From Citrus sinensis (taxonomy: Eukaryota; Streptophyta; Magnoliopsida; Sapindales; Rutaceae), in the NCBI RefSeq assembly GCF_022201045.2, contig NC_068556.1:4690001-4754000 (forward strand): a DNA stretch of 64,000 nt. Direction: 5' to 3'. Shown piece after piece: positions 47,694-60,434 of the stretch. The notes below the pieces were generated by a model, which did not search any database, was not told where the DNA came from, and worked only from the letters and a program-made list of their open reading frames with translations. The position numbers and the translations under genes are program-made. Within the stretch, counting starts at the first letter, position 1, and every line of letters begins with the position of its first letter.

Positions 47694-50600
47694 ATGGGTT
47701 GGATTGGAGAGAGCATCGAATCCGTCAAATCCATGAAGATCAGAGACTCTCTCTTTCAGTTTATAACTCTCGGTTTGTCTCCTTCTTTAGTACCATCAAT
47801 TGTTGTATATACTATATAGAAGCTTGATGCTAGCAAATGTAAATTTTGATTAATATCCGAACAGTCTTCAATGACTTTGCTGCTTGGTGTATTAACCCTA
47901 CATCGAATTTCACATAAAATAACAGATAGCATTGCCGAGATCTTTTCGTGTACAATTGTGTTGGCGCACAGTTCCAGTTGTATTAGGTGCTTAATCCCGC
48001 GAGGGGCTTGTTTGTTTTGCACTGTCTTTACACAGGCATGATTGTTTCATCGGCGTTGATCATATGGAAAGGGTTAATGTGTATAACTGGAAGTGAATCA
48101 CCTGTTGTAGTTGTGCTTTCCGAAAGTATGGAACCTGGATTCCAACGGGTGAGTTTTTATTACTTATTTGTCTGAACAACAATTGTTGAAAGAGCATCAA
48201 TGGGTGACTCGTTCGAAAATTGTTTTAGCGACTCAATGGATCTCAGTTCAGAACAAACTGGTAGCAATTATTGGCAGTTCATTTGATGCCATTCTCTCTA
48301 TCTCTCTCTTTTGTATCTGGGTATGTACATAGACCAGAGTGTGCTAAAAATAACTGTTTTCAAATAGTCATGTTTGCATCTGATGTGTTGGTCGCTGTAT
48401 TATTACTCTTCATTGTCTTCATGTAATTTTGAACTTAGAGATTTGCATAGATGTTCCTGAAGTTTAATCCTAAGTCACCAGTATTCTGCTTTGTCATTTT
48501 TTTCGCTTTTGGAAACCAAGTCTAAAGCAGCTTTCTGCCTGGAATAGTTTCGAGAAGCTGAGCCTTTTGAATTTCATTTTTCATACAGGGTGACATTTTG
48601 TTTCTGCAAATGAGCAAGGACCCCATTCGTACGGGAGAAATTGTCGTATTTAATATACAGGTATGTTGTTTATCCCCAGCAATTATAGCATGAATATTGT
48701 GGAAAACTTATTAATGGAGATTCAATTTTGATCTTGCTTGGACCATCTGACTTTAGCATTATTTATGGAACATTAACTGTCTCTTGTAAGGATTAATCTT
48801 CATCCTTTTGATTAACAAAATACTTAAGCTTCATTAGCACTACTTCTTCATTTTTTATTCGTTATATCTTTAAAGGAAAAAAAGATTTGAGAGCATTTAT
48901 ACAACATTTAACATTAGCTACTTCAATTTACTTAGTAGGTTGCTACTGTAATTCACATTGCTGTATGTTTCTTTTGCTTCTTTCTATCCAGTCTGTTCTT
49001 GCTACTTGTTTTAATTGTATTGAACATTTGTCCTTCAACTATATGTTTTCCATGTTTTTTCAGGGACGTGATATTCCGATTGTCCATCGAGTAATTGAGG
49101 TAAGAATAACGGATGCTTCATATTTTTTCAGCTGTCTCACATATAGCAAAATGAAGGGGGAGAGGAATTTACGAAATTATTGGCTGTCTACTGTGGAAAT
49201 CTAATTCAGATTTCAGGATATTCTGATTCACATACCTTTGGCTTCTACTCTCTTTGATTTTTACCATTGATGGCTTTAAAGCTTGTGGTTGTTTTTTTTT
49301 TTTTTGGGTTCTTGTGGGGTGTGGAAGAGGCATCAGATTATGGCTACTTATGCTTCTGATAGTGTTTGTGTCTTAAAATTCTAACATTGGATTACATTTG
49401 GCTCGTACTGCTGTATACACTGATGTTCTTTTAACAACAAAATTGTATCTTATGTACACATTTATAGGTTCATGAGCAGCGACAGTCCGGCGAAGTTCGT
49501 ATCCTCACAAAAGGTACAACATTTCTCATGTCCATGTAGTTACTTGTTGACAATATGGAGTTGACTGAATTTCATTCCAACATTCTTGTCTTGCCAAGCA
49601 CTAAAGTCTTTTTGTGAACATAACTTTTTTATTCGTATGAGTATATTTGATGTTTATGGAAAGCAAACATAACATGCAGTCATCGTGAAATTTCATAAAC
49701 CCTTGCAGGAAATGTTCCCAGATATTTTGTATATTCCTTTGCTTTTTTATATATGTATGATTTAATTATTCATTCAGTGGCTAATTTTCTAATATCTTGA
49801 TTGGATACTTCTATCAGGAGACAACAATGATGTTGATGATAGGATGTTGTATGCTCAAGGCCAATTTTGGTTGAAACAAGAACATATCATGGGCAGAGCC
49901 GTAGGGTAAATTTGACACCTATTAAGAAACTTATTATTTCTAAGCTTACTGTATTTGACCTATTGAACTAATATTTACATTTATTAGGAACATCTCATGG
50001 TGTCCAAGTTAGTTTATATGACGCATTGCATATTAACTTTTAGATATAGCTTTTATTTACTTTTTGGTCTTGATAACATAATGTGGATCCTATGTATATT
50101 TTTATGTTTGCTGTATTAATAACTGATGAATTCATTTTGCCTAACTGAATTATTCCAATTTTAGATGACAAAAGTTGCATCACTCGTTGAATAAATGTCT
50201 ATATAAACAAGATTGATTGTTTACATTTTATCATCCTTACTTATTTTCCTTGTATATCAATGTTAGAAATTACAATTTGCTTTTGTTATTTTCAAGAGAC
50301 TTTGTTCTTTGTAATGGATCCCTTCTATTCTGAAAAACTTGATCTTCATGAAGTGTAATTATGCCTTCCCTCTGCAGGTTCCTTCCTTACGTTGGTTGGG
50401 CGACAATCATCATGACTGAAAAGCCTATCATCAAGGTTTGGTTTTGTTGGACTTTTTAGAGCACTTACAATGACAAATAGAATTTTTTTTTAAAAATAAA
50501 AATGTTTCAACCTCAGGAAATTGCTTCAAATCACACATATCTGTAGTAAGATTTTATTACAAACATTTTAATTGGTATTCGGAAAGGAAAAAGGCAAAAG

Positions 50601-50703
50601 TCCTCTCTCTCAAACTGGTTATTAACTTTTTTTTTTTTTTTAATTCTTGCAGTACATACTAATAGGGGCTCTGGGGTTGCTGGTCATAACGTCGAAGGAT
50701 TAG
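47694..50703 (+). CDS. Signal peptidase complex catalytic subunit SEC11, 8 exons
   Basis: The model is join(47694..47772, 48036..48148, 48589..48660, 49064..49099, 49468..49513, 49818..49905, 50378..50435, 50653..50703). All borders are GT..AG and in phase, giving 180 aa, equal to the plant family length. SEC11 is the serine protease of the ER membrane complex that removes signal peptides from secretory proteins. The N-terminal region ([17 protein letters not shown]) leads into one membrane helix (residues about 27-43). The catalytic Ser is in SESMEPG (Ser57), the catalytic His in PIVHRVIE (His96), and the Asp region is [11 protein letters not shown] (from Asp117). A C-terminal hydrophobic helix ([16 protein letters not shown]) closes the protein. 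All expected active-site residues are present. The gene is likely constitutive. Confidence 0.97.
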
Positions 50704-53576
50704 AGATCCAACACATTTCTTCAAGTCTCGACTCATAATTTTGACCATTTTAAACTTCCTTTTTGAAATAGAGAAAAAGGGCACAAATGCTTGATTCTTA
50801 GAGATTCAGCACGGTGTGCCATTGTGTGAACTAGCTTTTAACATCAATTTGAAAAAAAAAAAAAAAAAACAGTTATCCACAGTGGTAGGATTTTGCTTTT
50901 TATTGATAGATTTTCTGCTTTTGGTAACATAAATCTTGTGCTGGAAAATGTCTTCTTTTCGAGTTCATGGCCTTTGGCATGTAGCTTCAAGATCCACCAC
51001 CAAGACAGCCCGCTAAACTAATTGTAATTCGTTCTCCCCAGCTTTAAAGCTTGTAGACTAATCGGTCGATTGAAGAAGTTATTCACGGAGCATCATCGAC
51101 AAGTTGACACAACGCAATTTGAGCAAGTAGTCAATACAAAGTTGACCTTTCTGACCTTTCCAAATAATGCCCTGAGAAATACTTGTCGATAGTTTTCTCA
51201 AGTTTCAACGAAAGCAACTTTCCTGCCATTTGGGGTGGTGAAAATCTGAATATTTAGGAAGAGAAATTCCTTTTGAACCTTCGTTGCACTGTTGTCTCGT
51301 CTGTCCAACGGTAGCTGTCTTGTCTGCCGAGTGAAAGCATTCTCTTGGGAGAAGCTCGCATCATTTAGGTGAATTTTAAGGCAAGCTGACTTCAGAACCA
51401 CCAGCAGTTGGTCCTTTCTTGGGAAAGAACCACGACGGAATCTGAAGAACCACATCCAGTCCATAACAAATCCAATAAAAGTCAGCAAGACTGCCAATGG
51501 TTCGGATTTTCAAATCTTGTTTCTAAATTTAACTACGAGTGGTTCCGCTTCTCTGTTTGGTTTGTTTATAGTACAAGTTGTTGGGTCTCATTCTCATAAC
51601 CATGCCATGTCTCGTTGTCCACCCACAGCTTAAAGACGGGATCAAAGAAAGCAATTGCTATAAGCCCGGATAACTTTAATTACTTGTACAGGCACACTTA
51701 ATTAAACCCAGTTGCTGCCTGCCATTTGGGACGGGTGTCGAGGTACGTACCCAGTTACAGTAATCATTGAATCATGTTACAGGGATGACGACTACCAATT
51801 AGCCAAGCCATTGATGATTAATTAGTTATAATCAGACGGTGTCAATTCTAGCAAACTAGAGTTTCAGTTAACTTTAGTATCTGTGGTCCTGTGGATGCAT
51901 GGGAAACTTTTGAGACAGCTGATTATTTGATGTTCGGTGCAAAACACTATCTGTGTATCACTAACCTATAATCTATCATATCAGGTAACATCATGAAGTA
52001 TCCGATCCATATAATAAAGAACCAGCTCGCAGATAATCAGATCCCACAATTTCAGAGAAAGATTCAGCTGTCACCAAGGCCAAATTTGTGAGGTTAAAGG
52101 CTAATTCTAAAAACGATTCTAAAATCGATTCAATGTACAATCAGAGAATGATAATAAAAATCGAAAAGAGACGCTTTCTTCCTTTCTGCATAACTAGTCC
52201 ACATACCATCCCCAACACTTCATCGTACAAGTGGGTCTCCATTTCTAAAGATAGGAATAGAATGAACAACAAAACCTAAAATCCTCGCCAACAAAATTAG
52301 TAAGTTACCAAGACTACTGGTCAGAAGAGTTCACATGCCAAATAATAATATTCTTAGTCAGCGAACCTAACACAAGTTGGCACCAGGTGAATACCCAAAT
52401 CATCTCAAGCTTTGCAATAACAAACCGTGCTAATAAGCATACTAAGACCAACACGAGGATATCAATTGAAATGAATTATTGTGCACCGATTAAACCAGAA
52501 ACATTGATTGGTTCATATACATAAAAGCAGAGGATACCCAAAATAAAATTTCTACAGAATCAATAATATGTAATGTAAATATCAATTTTGAGACTTCCGC
52601 AGAATGAATCCACACTCATCTCCATCAAGGCCAGAGTTACAAGTATTTCTACCGGTGCAATTTATATGACACCAATAGTTTAAAGCTGAAAAATTACGAA
52701 CTAAAGGTGCAAAAGGTATAGACAATAACCAGATTTGACAAAGATAACTCCAAAAATCACTAGTATTATCCTTCCTCCTGTGTAGATTTCAAAAGCTATA
52801 TTTGATCTTCAAAATGGCAAATGTTGAACAAGTAGACCAGATAAGCAATCTGCAAAAGAAAATTTAAAATATATAATTTTAAACAGAATTGGATATCCGC
52901 TCTACTCTTAACAAGAGCCAAAATACATCTGCCTAAAACATCATCAAACAGCTAGAAACTGATAGTTAAGGTTCATAATGCGTAATTAGACATCCAGCTG
53001 TTGGAGCATCATGGGCAACAACAGACCCTAGAGACAGTTAATTGCGCTCAAAATTTCTTCAAATATCCATCAGCACATAAATTATGGCATTAAAACAAAT
53101 AAATTCTCATATACAAACCATTTACAACAATGCTTAAAACTTCATTACACAAGAACAATGTTCCATTTCCCGAGGATAGGATCAACTTTATGAAAGATTT
53201 GAACATGCATTAATTGAATGTGGGAGAAAATTACTTCAGTTTTGCTTCAGCTTGTTTCATTGAACCAGATTTCAGTAACATGATTGCTACTCCTATCTGA
53301 ATAATGAATATCATAGCAGCACAATCAAGCTAACCTTTATGCAGATTACTACAGAATTATTGTCATATTTACCAAAATGCTGAGCATTCCAATTCTCAAC
53401 CCACAAGCACAGAAAAAAGGAATAGAAAGAGACATATATCTAAAAAAAGTGAAAGAAACATTCAATTCAATCGTTCAAACGAATAAAATAACTTATAAAG
53501 CTTAACTGACATTCACAATAAAAAACAATAATTTAAATCATGTAAATTCAGTAGCATTATACCTTGATTCGACTCA
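50704..53576. other. Intergenic region between SEC11 and the J-protein gene
   Basis: This holds the SEC11 3' UTR, then about 2 kb without a recognised gene. A 99-codon minus frame at 51198-51497 starts with a hydrophobic stretch but has no known domain and no supporting context. The last several hundred bases probably belong to the 3' UTR of the minus-strand J-protein gene. Confidence 0.55.
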
Positions 53577-54653
53577 TCAAGCTGGTGAATACTGAAACTT
53601 CTGCCACATGTCACAATGGGGAGTCTCCTTTATAAAACCCCACTGCTGCCGCTGAATCTCTAACCGGCAATTCTGTGCAAGAATAGTAAAGTAATCCTTT
53701 TCAACTTGCTTTTCCAGCCTCACTCTCTGAACACTACCCACCGGATAGTCCTGCTCAAATTTGCTAGACTTCACATAAAAATTCACCCCTCTTTCCGTTG
53801 TAAACTTGTACTCATAAGGGTAAGACCTCGACAAGGCATAAATTGGATCAGAAGACGGCAAAAACTGCAAGAGAATTATCAAAATCACAGGCAACAACTG
53901 AATCAAGGCACGTAAATTAAACCCATCGGAGCCATTACGATCAGCCGTTCCCGTGGCCACTCCCTGCCCGAAATTAAAATGCCGAAACTGAGTCCTGGCT
54001 GGCGGCATTCCCCCGAAGAAAAAGTTCCTAAAAATCTCCTCAGCATCAATATCCGAATCATAAAACCCGTTAAACCCACGGGCGGCCCGAGTATGAGTCC
54101 GTGGCTGATAAACGGGCTCATCTGACCCAGTAATATCATATTTTTTCCGACTCTCATCGTTGCTCAAACACTGAAACGCCTTTGATACCGCTTTAAAGGC
54201 TTCTTCGGCGCCTGGAGCTTTGTTCTTATCGGGATGAACCTTCAGCGATAATTTTCTATAAGATTTCCGTACATCTTCGACCGTACAAGATCTTTCAACC
54301 CCTAGGATTTCGTAAAAATCTTTCGTTTTCTTAATCTGTCTCACGATCGCGATTTGCTCTTCGGTGTACGCCGGAGAGGACGAAGAAGAAGCTGACGGAG
54401 ACGCGCCAGTTGATGGGCCCCGGTGTCGGATCGTCGATTGATCGGACGGCTTTGAATTGGGCTCTGCGGACGGGCCGTTAGGGTTTGTGTTGGGGTCGGA
54501 CTCGATGGATGAGATGATGTCGTCAACCGGAAGAGAAGGATCGAGGCGGCGAGCCTTGGACAGAAATTTGATCGCACGCGCTCGATCGCCTGATTCTAGC
54601 GCTTCTTTGCCGATTTTGAAACATTTCAAGGCGTCATCTTTATTCCCATCCAT
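53577..54653 (-). CDS. DNAJB12/DNAJB14-type ER J-protein (DnaJ + DUF1977), single exon
   Basis: The protein has 358 aa from the ATG at 54653; the frame stays open further upstream, but [15 protein letters not shown] is the conserved start of this family. Order: a helical TPR-like N-terminus (residues 4-40), a Ser/Pro/Asn-rich linker (50-100), a J-domain (111-175) with the HPD motif at 140-142 ([11 protein letters not shown]), a Gly/Phe-containing region (190-235), one membrane helix (about 249-266, [17 protein letters not shown]), and a C-terminal DUF1977 domain ([13 protein letters not shown]...WQKFQYSP). Family members are ER-membrane HSP40s with the J-domain facing the cytosol, recruiting HSP70 for quality control and ER-associated degradation; that role is inferred. 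Divergently placed with respect to RRS1, 1.3 kb apart. Confidence 0.95.
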   Translation of the reverse strand: MDGNKDDALKCFKIGKEALESGDRARAIKFLSKARRLDPSLPVDDIISSIESDPNTNPNGPSAEPNSKPSDQSTIRHRGPSTGASPSASSSSSPAYTEEQIAIVRQIKKTKDFYEILGVERSCTVEDVRKSYRKLSLKVHPDKNKAPGAEEAFKAVSKAFQCLSNDESRKKYDITGSDEPVYQPRTHTRAARGFNGFYDSDIDAEEIFRNFFFGGMPPARTQFRHFNFGQGVATGTADRNGSDGFNLRALIQLLPVILIILLQFLPSSDPIYALSRSYPYEYKFTTERGVNFYVKSSKFEQDYPVGSVQRVRLEKQVEKDYFTILAQNCRLEIQRQQWGFIKETPHCDMWQKFQYSPA

Positions 54654-55977
54654 GATGAAAATTGAAAAACCACACAAGAACAAATAACACAATATATATA
54701 TAAATATCACAAACCCTAATCCTAATTTATTGCCGATTGCGAATCATAATAGTGTTAATATAATGGATCTGACATAAGAATTTGAATTTGAGGGGTTCAA
54801 GGATTCAGGGGGTGGTGTCGTAAGTTGAGGGTAAGGAGGAGAAGGAAGAGGAGAAGTGTCAATGAAATTATCGTCTTTCTGATTAAAGTACGTTGGCTGA
54901 GTTTTAGGATGTGTTTGGATACTCGACGGTTCCTACTTTCTGTTCAACTTAGAGCAGTCAACATTACGGAGTAACCAAACACTGTCTTTTGTCGATTTTT
55001 TGTTAGGGATTAATTTCGTATTATTCCATTGATTATATTTAATTAGACCTTTATTTTTAAAATTTCAAATTACCTTCAAGTTTTTCATAAAAAGATTAAA
55101 AAAATCATCAATTCACATAGTTTTTTCTTTATTTTTGAAAAAGAATAAGGTAATTTAGAGATTTTTAAAAGTGAAGATGACAATTTAAAAATAGTAATCC
55201 AATTTTAACCTTTTAATAATTAAATTGTATATAATAACATTTGCATCCCTGTATTTTTTTACAATTTACAATTTTGTTATATATATATATATTCATGTAA
55301 ACTTGAAATTGATTTTTTTTTTAATTTTTAAGATATTAAAATGAAGGTATTGTATCGTCCTTTAATTTAAAATTTAATTTTTTTAAAGTATGTGTTGGAT
55401 ATCAAAATAATAAGAGAATATAAGGGATAGGAGATGGGTTCAAATATTTATATTTCTTTAGGAAAAAAATTTCAATTCATACAAATTTATGTTCACAAAT
55501 AGTAAAGGTCGAAAAGGAAATTTCTTATGGGCGCACAAACAGCGATTGACATCTCATATTTAATCCGGTTGTTGATATCTTTAATTTCACTTAGATTTTT
55601 GTTATGTTATATAATTATGTAACATATATGATTATGTAACGTAACAATCTCCATCCACTTACTCTCTATTTATCCCTAAATTAAAGATAAAATTATTCTT
55701 ATACCCTCCAAATGAGAAAAAATTCCTTAGGTCCTGACCCAATGGGAGTATGGGACTAGTGTGAATGAGGAAATAAATGTATCCTTTGTTGAGATATTTA
55801 AAGGGTTAAGGATTTCAATGTTATTAGCCCAATTACACACTTCACAAACAAATCATAGCTTCATAGGGCACACCAGATGAAAAACAAAACTTTCCATAAA
55901 AACGACGTCGTGAGTTTGCTGTCGTTTATTTAGCCGCCCTCGTTTGTGAAACCCTGAGAACTCGAAACTGCTAAGCA
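54654..55977. other. Spacer between the divergent J-protein and RRS1 genes
   Basis: The left end is the J-protein leader with a short (AT)n at about 54692-54702. The middle is AT-rich with no gene. The right end probably contains the RRS1 promoter, including an ACGACGTCGT palindrome near 55902-55911. Confidence 0.5.
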
Positions 55978-58900
55978 ATGGAGTCCCAAAATCAGTACGA
56001 AGTCGACCTCGGTAATCTCTTGGCTTTCAACCATTCTCACCACTTCCCATCCCTCCCCTCTTCAAGGTTTGGCTTCTTCACCCGTCCTTTTTTTAATTTG
56101 TTTTCTTTTTGTTTTAATATATTCACATATTTGCAATTTTCTGTTGTGTCTGTGATTTCTCGACAGTGTGTGCGGCCGTTTTGTTTTTTCTTTAATTATT
56201 TTCCATATATATTGTGTGCAAGTATTTCCAAGTATACCAGCTAGTTTAAGCTTATTATCATGCAACTGTTTAATATTTTTGTTTTTGTGATTTTGTTGTA
56301 TTTTTTGGTTTTAGGAGGTTGATTTTGTATTTTATGTAAAAATCTTGATTTGCTTAGGGAGGAACTAGTAAAGGAATGTCTAGAGGAGGGCACGAAGTTG
56401 GTTCAAGCCATTGCAGATCGTCTTTTTAACTTACCTTCAACAGAAGATGTAGATGGCCCTATTGTCACGTTGCCTCCACCTACAACTAAATTGCCTAGAT
56501 CGAAGCATGTAAGCTATCCTTTCTATTCGTTATATCGCCCAATTGTAGTTCTTTATCTACTTCAGTTTGGGTTGGCTACAGATACTTCATTGTTTTATAA
56601 TTAGTAGCAGCAAGGCATGTGCATATATTTATTGCTTTTGCTAAAAATTACTGATTTTACATTTCTTTTTGTTTTGTTTTCTTTTCTTTTTGGCTACTCA
56701 ATATGAAGTATGATATTATGCTCTATTAGTTCTCATGTACCACAAACTTTTGCTGATATGGGTTCGTCTAAAAAGCATTTGCATGATTAAGTGGGAACAA
56801 AGGATGCAGAAATTAGAAGTGTATAACTCAGTCCTGATTTTGCATGAAAATGATTTTAAGGGTTGTCCCTTAATTGTTTGGAGCGCTGTTTAGCTTTTAT
56901 GCAATTGTTTGAAGAAATCATCTGAAAGGTTGCTTGTCCGCTTAATCAACAGTTCACTTTTAAAATGCAGTAATCCATTAAAAAATTGTAAGAATAGTAA
57001 GTTTTCCCGCAGAGAGGGCCATTTAGTGGTGCTGTTTGCTACCTACTGTGAAATACATATCTGCCAGTGGTTTAATAATGCGGTGCCAGAATATAGAAGT
57101 GTTTAATTATCCCTTCTGACCATCAATGTGATGCTTCAAGGTGAACATTATTTGAACCAAGGTTTTCAACTATTTTTCAATGACAATGATATGGTAAATG
57201 TATTTTTCTTTTTATCCATGTGTTTTATTATTTAATTAAATGGTTGATGAAAGTACATCGCTTTTTTGCCATGGTGATATCATCTGGATTAGTACACTTG
57301 TGGCCATTGCTACTTTGCTAGCATGTTCATCTGTCTACAGCTTTGTAATGCAAAATTTCTGAGATGATGTCTTCTGCTTCCTTATGTTCAGTGTGTAAAA
57401 CTTTTTATTATTTCTTTTTCAGCTACCAAAGCCTAAACCTCCTACAAAATGGGAATTGTTCGCCAAGAAGAAAGGTCAGTTATATGTAATCATCTTCAGC
57501 ATTCATGGCCTTTTTTCCTGAATGTTTTGGTTATGACAAAGTAAATTAAGCAATATGAGGATTGGGCCTTGGATAATCAATCGAATTAGTTTTAATATTT
57601 TGGATGATCTTGATTTGTCCTTATTTATGTTTGATAATTTAATCGTTTTTACAGGTGTCAATCACTGATGAAAAGGTTTTGAGATATTTTGCAGGTATCA
57701 AGAAGCGTAAGAAAGACAAGGTTGTTTGGGATGAGCAAACTGGTACTTGGAAACGTCGCTTTGGTTATGATCGTGTTGATGATGATAGAGATGTGCCCAT
57801 CATCGAGGCCAAGATGACTGATGGTAAGTAGTTAAACGATCCATGTTGCAATTTAAATATGAAGTAAAGGTACCAAGATAATGTTGCAACTGAAATTTAA
57901 ATGCTTTTTGCTTTTGGAACTGGAAATTCTTATCATATCAGACCAATTTATCCTGTCGTGAAAAGACTTTTATTGAACATTTACCTTCAGAGCCAGGAGA
58001 GGATCCTTTTGCTAAGAGGCAAGAAGAGAAGAAAAAACGAGTTGCTAAGCAAGATAAGAATCGGTTGCAGAACTTGAAACAAGCTGCCAAAGTTGGTGCT
58101 TTGCCAAGGTTTTGCTCTGCCATTTCTTGTTAAGGTTTCTTGTGGCATAAATATGTACACATATTTTCATGCATTGCAATGCATCAAGCCCTTCACAGCT
58201 TTCATCTACAGAAGATTTTTCTTGTCAATTTTAATTAAAGAAACTGGATTTTAAAATTGGTTTCACTTTGTTTATTCAAATGCGAACCTATTGGTACTTA
58301 TAGGATAAGTGATCTTTGAGTTAAATGAACTATTAGGTTGTGGATTGTGTGTTTTGATTTGGTGATCTTCTTAAAAGTTGGGTTTATGTCCTTGGGCTTC
58401 AATAGTCTTGCATCATTGGCAGTGGCTCCATGCTCTCTTTTTTGCTGGTCATGGAACTTTCGGTCCAAATTGTTACATTTCTTCTATTCTTTTGTTTTCT
58501 TTTCCTTTTGCTTTCTGAATGCAATAGAGAAAATGGATAATTTTTAGGCTTGTTTCCAGTGCTGCACCTTGCACACGTTAGTGGTATTGTAAACAAAAAT
58601 TGAGTAAACTTTTTTTTGTAGCCATGTTCAACTAGCTGCCACAGCTTTGCCCATAACTGGGACCCAGGCTGCACCTAAGAAGTTTACCAAACATGAGCTA
58701 GGGGATGTAGCTGGAATTGCTGCAACTTCAACAGCTAGTGGTGGTAAATTTGACAAGAAAGTGCCTGGAGAAAAAGCTCCTAAACACCAAGGAAAGCATC
58801 GCAAGGTTTGTACACCTAGCCCTTTACTGCAATTGCTTCAAGAAAGTGACCCTTTTCTGAAATGTCTCAAAGGATAGCTTGAATTATTCAATTGTTCTGT

Positions 58901-59308
58901 TTTGGTTTCATTCAGTTCCTACCGGTTGTGGAAGGGTCAGGGATAGGCTCTCGAGAGAAGGAGCAGACTGATAAAGTCTTGAACAAGCTATTCTCTAAAC
59001 ATTCACATGAGATTCTTAATGTTGAAAAGGTATGTTGGAGCCATTTTGTAATGTTCCTCTGGTTTTTGATGTGGTCTCAAGTATTCAAAGACTCATTTTG
59101 GGAAATTTGCTCACGGTTTGAATACGTGTTGACTTGGATATAGGCTGTTACCGCGTACAACGTAAAGAGAGAGAAAAAACAGAGGCTGAAACACAATAAG
59201 AATGTAGAAGACAAGTCTTTGTCGACTTCAAATAAGTTGAAACCAAAGAAGCAACTGAACAAGAAGTCTGCAAAGAAGGGATCTTCTAAGAAAGGCAAAG
59301 CAAAATGA
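55978..59308 (+). CDS. Ribosome biogenesis regulatory protein RRS1, 8 exons
   Basis: The model is join(55978..56066, 56358..56508, 57423..57474, 57695..57823, 57991..58108, 58622..58805, 58916..59029, 59144..59308). All borders are GT..AG and in phase, giving 333 aa, close to known plant RRS1. RRS1 works with RPF2 to load the 5S RNP into pre-60S ribosomes in the nucleolus. Diagnostic pieces are [12 protein letters not shown] at the start, [25 protein letters not shown] spanning two junctions, [20 protein letters not shown], and [17 protein letters not shown]. The tail is very Lys-rich ([20 protein letters not shown]), typical for nucleolar targeting. Two introns are under 120 bp and one is about 914 bp. 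Confidence 0.96.
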
Positions 59309-60434
59309 AGTTAATAGTTAGTGATAACTGCTGTAAGCTTGTAGAGTTTTTGATTACATTCTACAAGGGTATCAATTTGGAACGGAATGAAGATCGTGCA
59401 AGTTTTATTATGTATTTTCAGGCAGAGCTCGTTATCCTCTTTATTTACCAGCTAATTAACTTCAATCAGTGTGTTTATTAGCTGTTTCATAAGGATTTGC
59501 TACACGATCTTCAGTTCACAGCCTGTACACGTGGCCCAAAATGATACAATCTGCTTCTGGACAATCTAATACAACCTTTCAAAATGAGAAATATCGATTC
59601 TATCCGAACCTTGTGGTATCTATCAGCTGCAGCGTTATTCTCTCAATTGGGAGAACCAGACGCAAATAGTGACAAAAAGAATGGGTGATTTCAAATTTTC
59701 AATCTTTCATCCGAAGCAAGGCCAAATTTTTTTCTTAATGTAATGAAAACCAACTTTGTAAAACCAATGTTAGGCTGCCAGAAGTTGATTTGGTTTGAAA
59801 TTGGACGGTTAGTATTGGGGTTAAATTGTCGTGCGTGTAAAGATATAGTTAATCCTGGCGGGCTTTTTAGTATTTCAGTATTTTTCTAGTAGGGTTAAAA
59901 GAAAGTGACAGTATCCAAAGCAATAGCGTAATTGTGACTTTGTCTTCCGCAAAGGGGCGCCTTTCGGAGAGTGAAGCAAGAACATCATACTTCGCTCTTT
60001 TCTCTGCTCAACTGTGGTGAGCACAGAAAGAGAGAAGAATCTTTCTTTATTGCGTTCATTGAAGCCATCTTGCAACTCTGATTACAGAATATCTCGTATA
60101 CTTTTATTCTCTATTTTCAAACTTGTTGCCACCTTGGCTCATATTCGTTCTTTGGTCAATTTGTTCCATTCCCATCAACCAAAAGTTGTTCTTTTTGGTA
60201 CCCATTAGCATAAAACCATTTTTTTTCCAAAGGAATGGTATAATTATAATAAGGGCTGGCCTAAAGCAATCCTAGGAGCGAGAACACGGCCACGGCCGCT
60301 ATCTCCTGCCAAGGAATATAGGTTTTTTTTTTTCTTCATCAAACATCAAACTATACAGTATTTATACAGATGAGTGGTTCTGTTTATTTCTTTAACTAGA
60401 AGAAAATACAAGTGTTTCAGGCTTTCAGTTAATA
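59309..60434. other. RRS1 3' flank and leader of the carrier gene
   Basis: No gene is supported. The segment from about 59930 is likely leader or promoter of the downstream carrier gene, but no clear TATA box or splice-supported leader intron could be fixed. Confidence 0.5.

Noticed and set aside
51198-51497. 99-codon minus-strand frame between SEC11 and the J-protein gene
   Set aside because: There is no recognisable domain, no splice context and no promoter; the hydrophobic start alone is not enough.
54654-54710. Upstream in-frame extension of the J-protein giving a hydrophobic N-terminus
   Set aside because: The family starts at MDGNK, and the extension is encoded by AT-rich leader sequence.
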